7,919 nt of DNA, taken from positions 1 through 7,919 of the forward strand of contig CACXLY010000097.1 in NCBI GenBank assembly GCA_902768605.1. The letters run 5' to 3'. Both the position numbers and the translations under genes were made by a program. Source of the stretch: an uncultured Bacteroidales bacterium (lineage in GTDB: Bacteria > Bacteroidota > Bacteroidia > Bacteroidales > Bacteroidaceae). Positions within the stretch are counted from its first letter, which is position 1, and each line of letters opens with the position of its first letter. The notes beneath the pieces were generated by a model. It was not told where the DNA came from. It saw only the letters and a list, made by a program, of their open reading frames with translations, and did no database searches. Shown piece by piece: positions 1 through 5,621 of the stretch.

Positions 1-2394
1 CTGCGTGATGGGAATCATCTGCCCGCTCTCGCTGCGGACACGCATGTTGGAGAGCGATTTCTCGTCGAGGCGGAACTCGGGCGACGCCTGCACGATGACA
101 CGATAAAGCTTCGTGAAGCGCGTCAGATTGCTGCTATAGGTGCCGCCGACATAGCCCGAAAGCACCTTCAGCACAGCGTTCGGCGTCACGCCGTCGCGTT
201 TGCATCGGGCGGCATCCACTTCCACGCGATACTGCGGATACTTTGTGTCGAAGGTGGTAAACGCGCGGGAGATGGCGGGCTCTTGGTTCAAGGAGTCGAT
301 GAGAACGCGTGTGATGCGCATCAGGTCCTCGATCTTGCCGCCCTTGCGGTCTTGCACATGAAGCTCGAAGCCACTCGTCGCGCCATAACCCGATATCATG
401 GGACGGGTGCTGACACGTATCTGAGCCTGCGTGATGTCTGCGGTCCGGCGGTAGATTTCGTCTATCACGGAGTTGATGTCGTCGCCTTTGCCCTTGCGTT
501 CATCCCAGTTCTTCAAGCGGATATTAAACGAGCCGGCAGACGACGACTGGTCGAACGTCGAGCCGCGCCCAATGGTCATGTTGTAGAGGCGGAACTGCGG
601 GATGTCCTTGATACGACGTTCCACCTCGCGGGTTATCTTGCCTGTCACGGCCATGCTCGTGCCCGGAGCGCATTGGACGTTGACGTTGATGGAGCCCATG
701 TCCTCGTTTGGAACGAAGCCTGTCTTAGTTGTCTTGAGCATATAGGCCAGCAAGAAGCAGACCGCCACAACGGATACCCAGGGCAGCCAACGGTTGTGGA
801 AGATGCGCAGGACGCCCCTCTGGTACTTGACGACAACGCGTTGGAAGCCGACGTTGAACGCCTCATGGAAACGCGCCGAGAAGCTGGTGTCGCCCTCTCG
901 CCTGGGTCGGAGCATCAGGGCACACAGGGCAGGCGACAAAGTCATGGCGTTGATGGTGGAGATGATAACGGCTATCGCCATCGTCACACCAAACTGGGTG
1001 TAGAAGACGCCCGTGGTGCCGCCTACGAAACAAACGGGGATGAAGACGCTCATGAAGACGATGGTGGTCGTGATGAGGGCAGAGGTGAGGCCTTTCATCG
1101 CGTCAACAGAGGCGAGATAAGGCGACTTGTAGCCCTCGTCGAACTTCGCTTGGACGGCTTCCACCACGACGATGGCATCATCGACCACCGTTCCTATCAC
1201 CAACACCAAAGCGAAGAGCGTCAATAGATTAAGGCTGAAACCGATGAAATAGAGCACGGCGAAGGTGCCTATCAGACTCACCACGATGGCGAGCGACGGG
1301 ATGAATGTGCTCTTGAGGTCTTGCAGGAAAATATAGACGACAAGCACCACGAGGATAATTGCCTCGAGGAGCGTGCGCACGACATTGTGGATGCTGGCGT
1401 CGAGGAAGTCCTTCGTGCTCATTACATCCACGAGTTCCATGCCCGGGGGCAACTCTTTTTTTATCTCGATGGCCGTCTTGTCGATGAGCTTTATTATCTC
1501 GTTCGCGTTCGAGCCAGGCGTCTGGGCAATCATGCAGTTAGCGCCCGCGTGGCCGTTTGTGCTGTTCTGGAAGGTATAGTTCTGTATGCCAAGCTCCACG
1601 CGGGCCACGTCCTTGAGCCTCAGCACGCTGCCGTCGGGAAGCGACTTCACTACCATGTTCTCGTAGTTTCGCTCTTCTTCGTAGCGACCACGATACTTCA
1701 AGACGTATTGGAAGGTATTGTCGGCGTCGGCGCCCAGCGTGCCTGTCGGGGCCTCGATGTTCTGCTCGGCAAGCACATTATCTATGTCGGAAGGCATGAG
1801 GCCGTAGGAAGCCATCTTGAGCGGGTCGAGCCAGATGCGCATACTATAGCTTGCGCCCCAGACGTTCACCTCGCCCACGCCGGGCACTCTGGAGAGGCGC
1901 GGCTCGATGTTTATCTTCATGTAGTTGGTCAGGAAGTCTGTGTCGTAGGCATCCGTCGGGCTATAGAGCGAGAGACTCTTGATGTTGCTCGTCTGACGTT
2001 TGCGCACCGTCACGCCGCTCCTGGTGACGTCCGCCGGCAGTTGTCCCTGCGTAGAAGCCACGCGGTTCTGCACATTGACCATCGCCATGTCGGCATCCGT
2101 GCCTTGCTTAAAGTAGATGCTGATGTTGCCCGAGCCTGTATTGGAGGCAGAGGAAGTCATATACATCATGTTCTCCACGCCGTTGAGACTCTCCTCCAAC
2201 GGGATGATGACACTCTTCTGGACTGTTTCCGCATTCGCACCTGTGTAGTTGGCACGCACGCTGACCGTAGGCGGAGCTATCTCCGGGAACTGTTCGATGG
2301 GCAATTGCAAAAGGCCAATCAGCCCCAGCACAACAATGAAAACTGAGATCACGCCCGATAATATCGGTCTATCTATAAATACTTTCGGTGACAT
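1..2394 (-). CDS. RND (AcrB/HAE1-type) multidrug efflux permease, N-terminal part; 3' end beyond the window
   Basis: This is an inner-membrane proton-driven pump subunit that would export drugs or other amphiphiles through an adaptor and an outer-membrane channel. The frame is open from ATG at 2394 to the left edge (798 codons; family length is about 1,030-1,070, so roughly the last quarter, including the final membrane helices, is missing). The start MSPKVFIDRPILSGV is the usual HAE1 N-terminus followed by TM1 (about 12-30) and LPIEQFPEIAPP. The periplasmic part has TGSGNISIYFKQGTDAD and the NRV/Q region. TM2-TM6 begin near residue 340. TM4 contains GTVVDDAIVVVE with D405/D406, matching the AcrB proton-relay pair D407/D408. 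TM7 lies near 535-555, followed by the second periplasmic half. The relay lysine of TM10 is outside the window. The gene starts 20 nt after the adaptor stop with no clear Shine-Dalgarno, so it is probably co-transcribed. Substrate cannot be read from the sequence. Confidence 0.96.
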   Translation of the reverse strand, partial: MSPKVFIDRPILSGVISVFIVVLGLIGLLQLPIEQFPEIAPPTVSVRANYTGANAETVQKSVIIPLEESLNGVENMMYMTSSASNTGSGNISIYFKQGTDADMAMVNVQNRVASTQGQLPADVTRSGVTVRKRQTSNIKSLSLYSPTDAYDTDFLTNYMKINIEPRLSRVPGVGEVNVWGASYSMRIWLDPLKMASYGLMPSDIDNVLAEQNIEAPTGTLGADADNTFQYVLKYRGRYEEERNYENMVVKSLPDGSVLRLKDVARVELGIQNYTFQNSTNGHAGANCMIAQTPGSNANEIIKLIDKTAIEIKKELPPGMELVDVMSTKDFLDASIHNVVRTLLEAIILVVLVVYIFLQDLKSTFIPSLAIVVSLIGTFAVLYFIGFSLNLLTLFALVLVIGTVVDDAIVVVEAVQAKFDEGYKSPYLASVDAMKGLTSALITTTIVFMSVFIPVCFVGGTTGVFYTQFGVTMAIAVIISTINAMTLSPALCALMLRPRREGDTSFSARFHEAFNVGFQRVVVKYQRGVLRIFHNRWLPWVSVVAVCFLLAYMLKTTKTGFVPNEDMGSINVNVQCAPGTSMAVTGKITREVERRIKDIPQFRLYNMTIGRGSTFDQSSSAGSFNIRLKNWDERKGKGDDINSVIDEIYRRTADITQAQIRVSTRPMISGYGATSGFELHVQDRKGGKIEDLMRITRVLIDSLNQEPAISRAFTTFDTKYPQYRVEVDAARCKRDGVTPNAVLKVLSGYVGGTYSSNLTRFTKLYRVIVQASPEFRLDEKSLSNMRVRSESGQMIPITQ

Positions 2395-2399
2395 TAATC

Positions 2400-2427
2400 G
2401 TCAATGTTCAATGGTCAATGTTCAATG
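2400..2427. repeat. 2 x 14 bp tandem direct repeat (four alternating heptamers)
   Basis: The plus strand reads GTCAATG, TTCAATG, GTCAATG, TTCAATG without interruption, that is, two perfect copies of a 14-bp unit. The minus-strand TGA of the adaptor gene (2417-2415) lies inside the repeat, so the adaptor's last residues (IEH) are repeat-encoded. Fifteen of the 20 nt separating adaptor and permease are also repeat. It may be a simple-sequence slippage product or a degenerate interspersed repeat; no function is shown. Confidence 0.9.
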
Positions 2428-3506
2428 GATAAACCTTCTTTCAGCAGTCCGGCGCCTTCTGCGATGATGGTGTCGCCCTCTTTCAGGCCGCTTTCCACGA
2501 TGTAGGTCTTGCCGTCGTCGAGCGGCGCAACCTCGATTTCCGTCTGACGCGTCTTGCCATCGACTACACTATACACAAAGACCTTGTTCTGCAACTCGAA
2601 GGTCGCGGTCTGCGGAATCACGATGACATTGTCCCTGACGGTCGAGACGACGACCGTTCCTGTGCCCCCATTTCGCAAAAGATGCTGGGGATTCGGGAAG
2701 ACGGCACGCAGCGAAACGGCTCCCGTGCTGGCATCGACGATGCCGCTCACCGCATCTACCCTACCCTTCTGGCTGTATTCCTGGCCGTTCGAGAGCAGGA
2801 GCGAGACGTCGGGCATCTCGCTCATGAAGCGCTCGAGACTGCCGTACTTCATCGAGAGGTCAGTCACTTCTCGCTCGCTCAGGCTGAAATAGACCCACAT
2901 CTCGCTGTCGTCGCAGACCGATATCAAAGGCTCCGCGATGTTACTTCCAACGAGGGCTCCGATGTGATAGGGTATCATGCCGGCCACACCGCTGAGCGGG
3001 CTCTTCACGACCGTATAGCTAAGACTGTTGCGGGCATTCGTCACACCGGCCTGCGCTTGCGCCACTTGTGCCTGAGCAGACAGGAGTGCTTGCTGAGCGG
3101 TCTGCAGTTCGAAGTCGCTGATGACTTGCTGGTCGAGCAACTGCTTCTTGCTGTCGTAGTTAAGTTGAGCCGTCGCCTCAGCTGCCTTAGCTGATTTGAG
3201 TGAAGCCTCAGCCGTGTTGAGCGCAGCCTGATAAGGCACTTGGTCGATGATGAAGAGCGCCTGTCCCTTGTGGACCTTCTGCCCTTCTGCGGTCAGAATC
3301 TTCGTGATGAGACCGCTCACCTGCGGCCTGATTTCCACAATCTCCTTGCCTTTCATGGTGGCGCTATACTGCGTCCTGACCGTCTGGCTGGAGCGTTCCA
3401 CCTTCATCGTCTTATAGACCTGAGCCGTTTGCTCTGCCTTCTTTTCCTTGCAGGAAGCAAGCACGACAAGCCCCAGCACGAGGCATAACACAATCTTTTT
3501 AGCCAT
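2415..3506 (-). CDS. RND efflux periplasmic adaptor lipoprotein (membrane fusion protein, AcrA/MexA type)
   Basis: This adaptor bridges the RND pump to an outer-membrane channel. With ATG at 3506 the protein is 363 residues. It begins MAKKIVLCLVLGLVVLASC, a lipoprotein signal with lipobox LASC and lipidated Cys19. The first lipoyl-like half is about 56-90 (VEIRPQVSGLITKI, EGQKVHKGQALFIID). A Gln/Ala-rich alpha-helical hairpin covers about 93-165. The second lipoyl half (SYTVVKSPLSGVAG, GALVG) covers about 163-198. Then follow the beta-barrel (about 200-290) and a membrane-proximal domain ending GLKEGDTIIAEGAGLLKEG. Length and domain order are normal. Longer in-frame starts exist: a TTG at 3533, which lies inside the -7 promoter element and is therefore excluded, and an ATG at 3518, which would spoil the signal peptide. 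A TAAATTTG element upstream suggests the operon begins here. The last residues are encoded by a direct repeat. Confidence 0.96.
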   Translation of the reverse strand: MAKKIVLCLVLGLVVLASCKEKKAEQTAQVYKTMKVERSSQTVRTQYSATMKGKEIVEIRPQVSGLITKILTAEGQKVHKGQALFIIDQVPYQAALNTAEASLKSAKAAEATAQLNYDSKKQLLDQQVISDFELQTAQQALLSAQAQVAQAQAGVTNARNSLSYTVVKSPLSGVAGMIPYHIGALVGSNIAEPLISVCDDSEMWVYFSLSEREVTDLSMKYGSLERFMSEMPDVSLLLSNGQEYSQKGRVDAVSGIVDASTGAVSLRAVFPNPQHLLRNGGTGTVVVSTVRDNVIVIPQTATFELQNKVFVYSVVDGKTRQTEIEVAPLDDGKTYIVESGLKEGDTIIAEGAGLLKEGLSIEH

Positions 3507-3530
3507 AGCGTAATACATAAAACTTGCTGA

Positions 3531-3538
3531 CAAATTTA
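3531..3538 (-). promoter_or_regulatory. Bacteroidota-type -7 element of the efflux operon (TAAATTTG)
   Basis: On the minus strand TAAATTTG matches the TAnnTTTG consensus of the Bacteroidota primary sigma factor. It lies 24 nt before the chosen adaptor ATG (3506), implying a leader of under 20 nt. No convincing -33 TTTG/TTG is seen at the usual 19-21 nt spacing, so the promoter may be weak or activator-dependent. The element lies in the 83-nt gap between the HU-like gene and the adaptor gene. Confidence 0.6.
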
Positions 3539-3589
3539 CGAATAAGCGAGAGAAACGCTTTATGCTTTCCTAACGGGAGATTCGGCTGC

Positions 3590-4216
3590 TTAAGCCAGAC
3601 GATAACGCGTTTGAGCGCCCTTGCCTTCGCGAACAAGGCGGCCTTCCTTCACGAGTCGATTCAGGAGAGTCGTCACGCGACCACGGGTCAGGGTCTGTTT
3701 GAAAACGACGGACACATCCTTATGAGTAATGTAAGTTTTGCCGGCAAAGAGCTCTGCGAGGCGTGCCTCGACCTCCGACTCCTCAGCATTGAACTTCCAT
3801 CCATACGGCACCTGATCGACCTCGAAACCACGCACCTCGGCCAGCAACTCGCGGTCAGGACGGAACAGGATGCTATCGACACGGACATCTTTGCCGTGAT
3901 AGTTGCCGTCTTGCTCCTCGACGCTTCCCTTCAAGGAAAGGCGGAAAGTGCCGATCTCGGGCAGCGTGACGGCATTACCCTTCGCAAGTTCATGCACCAT
4001 GACCCGTTGCAAAGTGTTCAGCGCGGCCATCAGCTCGGACTTCGGCAACACAGAAGGCAACCTGCCGCTGCCGCTCTGGAACTCAATGGCATCCGTCGTC
4101 TGCGGGCTTTCCAACAAGACGCGAAGGCTCTCCAAATCAGTCGTTTCACTCACATTCTCCAGTTGTCCTTCCGTAGGAAGAACGCCACGTTTGGCAATTG
4201 AAAATCGTATAGGCAT
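3590..4216 (-). CDS. HU-like (HU-HIG type) DNA-binding protein with C-terminal winged-helix-like region
   Basis: This is a 208-residue probable nucleoid-associated or regulatory DNA-binding protein. It starts MPIRFSIAKRG, resembling the start of Bacteroidota HU-like proteins (MAIRY...-type), and continues with helices (about 58-80, ELMAALNTLQRVMVHELAKG). The HU-like strand signature LPEIGTFRLSLKG (85-97) and ILFRPDREL (117-124) correspond to GFGTF and FKPGKxL of classical HU. The protein is about twice the length of HU. The extra C-terminus (about 145-208) contains a helical stretch, THKDVSVVFKQTLTRGRVTTL, then LVKEGRLVREGKG, then RYRLA, which reads as helix-turn-helix plus wing. An ATG 16 codons upstream (4264) is unlikely because it precedes the -7 promoter element. 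DNA target and biological role are unknown. A three-copy palindrome array lies just behind its promoter, which makes autoregulation plausible but unproven. Confidence 0.85.
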   Translation of the reverse strand: MPIRFSIAKRGVLPTEGQLENVSETTDLESLRVLLESPQTTDAIEFQSGSGRLPSVLPKSELMAALNTLQRVMVHELAKGNAVTLPEIGTFRLSLKGSVEEQDGNYHGKDVRVDSILFRPDRELLAEVRGFEVDQVPYGWKFNAEESEVEARLAELFAGKTYITHKDVSVVFKQTLTRGRVTTLLNRLVKEGRLVREGKGAQTRYRLA

Positions 4217-4241
4217 AATCGTATCGTATTGTTTTGCTCCA

Positions 4242-4272
4242 CAAAGGTAGCAAAAATTCCCCATTTCACCAA
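4242..4272 (-). promoter_or_regulatory. Promoter of the HU-like gene (TTG, 20 nt, TACCTTTG)
   Basis: On the minus strand the -7 element TACCTTTG (4249-4242) matches TAnnTTTG exactly. A TTG (4272-4270) lies 20 nt further upstream, the expected spacing for the -33 element. Transcription would start around 4235, giving a leader of about 20 nt before ATG 4216. The palindrome array begins about 32 bp upstream of the -33 element. Confidence 0.7.
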
Positions 4273-4303
4273 GCGATTTGCCAAGAAAATGCAGTTAAGT
4301 TGA

Positions 4304-4369
4304 TTGCAAGTACATGTAAATGCAATTGCACGTACATGTAGTTGCAATTGCACATACATGTATATGCAA
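4304..4369. repeat. Three contiguous 22-bp palindromic repeats
   Basis: Units at 4304-4325, 4326-4347 and 4348-4369 all fit TTGCA-N2-TACATGTA-N2-TGCAA. The palindromic 18 bases are identical in all three units. Only the two spacer dinucleotides vary (AG/AA, CG/GT, CA/TA). Each unit is a dyad around TACATGTA, and each junction between units creates a second dyad, TGCAATTGCA (4321-4330 and 4343-4352). Palindrome centres therefore alternate every 11 bp, close to one helical turn. The array lies between two divergent promoters, 88 bp upstream of the HU-like start and about 100 bp upstream of the phosphoesterase -7 element. It could be an operator array, an architectural protein site or a mobile repeat family; the sequence alone does not decide. 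Confidence 0.92.
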
Positions 4370-4440
4370 CGAAATTCACTTGTCAACTCGGACAAAAGGA
4401 CAAGAGAACTCCACTCCCAAAAGATGTTAAATTAAGTGTC

Positions 4441-4460
4441 TCGACAAGTCAGAATGTCGA
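4441..4460. promoter_or_regulatory. Inverted repeat TCGACA-N8-TGTCGA upstream of the phosphoesterase promoter
   Basis: Perfect 6-bp arms (4441-4446 and 4455-4460) are separated by 8 nt and end 10 bp before the -7 element at 4471, so the dyad covers the -33 region. No good -33 TTG is present there. This placement would suit a repressor or activator site. It is a short match that could arise by chance. Confidence 0.35.
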
Positions 4461-4470
4461 ATTTTATTCG

Positions 4471-4478
4471 TACCTTTG
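4471..4478 (+). promoter_or_regulatory. Bacteroidota-type -7 element of the phosphoesterase gene (TACCTTTG)
   Basis: TACCTTTG fits TAnnTTTG exactly and lies 21 nt before the ATG at 4500, giving a very short leader. The octamer is identical to that of the divergent HU-like gene. No clear -33 element is seen at the normal spacing. Confidence 0.65.
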
Positions 4479-4484
4479 CCAACC

Positions 4485-4491
4485 GAAAGGA
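4485..4491 (+). promoter_or_regulatory. Ribosome binding site fixing the phosphoesterase start
   Basis: GAAAGGA lies 8 nt before ATG 4500. This supports 4500 over the in-frame TTG at 4476, which overlaps the -7 promoter element and would not be transcribed. It also argues against the internal ATGs at 4512-4520. Confidence 0.6.
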
Positions 4492-4499
4492 CACAAAAA

Positions 4500-5597
4500 A
4501 TGATTGGACGAATGATGATGCTGTTGTTTCTGCTGCTGCCGTTGCTGGCCCTCGCGTATGTCTGCTGGCATGTCTGGCTGTTGCTCCCCCTCTCGTGGGG
4601 TTGGAGAACTGTCATTCTTCTATTGATGGTGGGTGCGTTTATGCTGCTCTTCGCCAGCATCTTCCGTGCGACGGACCGCTTGCCGATGCCCTTGGCGACG
4701 GCGGTTTACGAGGTGGGGACGTCGAGCATCATCGTCTTGCTCTACCTCTTCATGCTCTTCGTCGTGCTCGACATCGCGAGGCTCCTGCATCTGCTGCCTG
4801 CCGCGTGGCTGCGCGACAACTGGTGGACCGCAGGCTGCATCGTGCTCTTCCTCTTCGGGCTCTTCGTTTACGGCAGCCTCCACTACCGCCACAAGTATCG
4901 CGAGGAAATGACGCTCCGCTCGACGAAGGTAACGAAGCCCGTCAAGTTGGTGTTGATGAGCGACTTGCATCTCGGCTATCACAACCGCCGGAAAGAGTTC
5001 GCGCGATGGGTTGACCTTATTAATAATGAGCGTCCCGACATGATTCTCGTGGCCGGAGACATCATCGACGGCAGCATGCGACCACTTCGCGACGAGCGGA
5101 TGCACGAGGAGTTCCAGCGGCTCCAAGCGCCCGTCTTTGCCTGCCTGGGCAATCACGAATACTTCAGCGGCGAGCCAGAGGCACAAAGGTTCTACAGAGA
5201 TGCCGATATCTGCCTGCTACAAGACACGACGACGCAGCTGGGCGACCTCTGCATCATGGGGCGCGACGACCGCATGAATCGCCGCCGTCGTCCGCTCAAA
5301 GACCTTGTCGCCTCAGCCGACAAAAGCAAATATCTCATCCTGCTCGACCACCAGCCTTACCACTTGGAACAGGCCGAGCGTGAAGGCATTGACTTTCAAT
5401 TCAGCGGTCATACGCACCATGGACAGGTCTGGCCTATCTCGTGGATAACCGACATGATGTATGAATGCGCCTTCGGCACCTACCAGCGCGGCTCGACGAA
5501 CTATTACGTCAGCAGCGGTATGGGCATTTGGGGCGGCAAGTTCCGCATCGGAACCCACTCGGAATATCTCGTCCTGACGATTGAGCCAGCCAGTTGA
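4500..5597 (+). CDS. Membrane-anchored calcineurin-like metallophosphoesterase (YaeI/YkuE-like)
   Basis: This 365-residue protein has four hydrophobic segments at about 5-29, 37-55, 74-97 and 110-126, followed by a very basic stretch (HYRHKYR) and a C-terminal phosphoesterase domain. The metal-binding motifs appear in order: D155-x-H157 (SDLHLG), G186-D187 (AGDIIDG), G217-N218-H219-E220, H284 (DHQP) and G303-H304-T305-H306 (GHTHHGQ). All residues needed for a dinuclear metal site are present. Positive charges at the N-terminus and after the fourth helix suggest both termini face the cytoplasm (inference). Related proteins hydrolyse phosphodiester or pyrophosphate bonds in lipid A precursors or cell-wall lipids, but the substrate here is unknown. 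It is a single gene, divergent from the HU-like gene and convergent with the thioredoxin-like gene across 24 nt, with no visible terminator hairpin in that gap. Confidence 0.93.
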   Translation: MIGRMMMLLFLLLPLLALAYVCWHVWLLLPLSWGWRTVILLLMVGAFMLLFASIFRATDRLPMPLATAVYEVGTSSIIVLLYLFMLFVVLDIARLLHLLPAAWLRDNWWTAGCIVLFLFGLFVYGSLHYRHKYREEMTLRSTKVTKPVKLVLMSDLHLGYHNRRKEFARWVDLINNERPDMILVAGDIIDGSMRPLRDERMHEEFQRLQAPVFACLGNHEYFSGEPEAQRFYRDADICLLQDTTTQLGDLCIMGRDDRMNRRRRPLKDLVASADKSKYLILLDHQPYHLEQAEREGIDFQFSGHTHHGQVWPISWITDMMYECAFGTYQRGSTNYYVSSGMGIWGGKFRIGTHSEYLVLTIEPAS

Positions 5598-5621
5598 GCG
5601 GCCCGTCGAAACCTTCCCTGT

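Noticed and set aside
283..1227. Long plus-strand open frame (314 codons) opposite the RND permease
   Set aside because: The minus-strand frame encodes an unmistakable RND pump through the whole region. The plus frame has low-complexity His/Asp/Arg-rich content and no recognisable domain, as expected for an antisense shadow in GC-biased coding DNA.
1321..2346. Long plus-strand open frame (341 codons) opposite the RND permease
   Set aside because: It is antisense to conserved RND sequence, is rich in His/Arg/Val, and has no promoter or ribosome binding site; a shadow.
3544..3560. Small hairpin (AAGCG, 7-nt loop, CGCTT) after the HU-like gene, a possible terminator
   Set aside because: The stem is only 5 bp and is not followed by a T-run on the minus strand, so a terminator cannot be supported.
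4150..4395. Minus-strand open frame of 81 codons through the palindrome array
   Set aside because: Its repetitive residues (QLQLHV, FTCTC) simply translate the 22-bp repeats. It runs through the HU-like promoter and into the HU-like gene in another frame.
4379..4404. Inverted CTTGTC...GACAAG with a 14-nt spacer beside the palindrome array
   Set aside because: Six-base arms with a long spacer in AT-rich intergenic DNA are weak and not repeated in a regular arrangement.
5598..5621. Bidirectional terminator between the convergent phosphoesterase and thioredoxin-like genes
   Set aside because: The 24-nt gap contains no stem-loop or T-run that I can identify.
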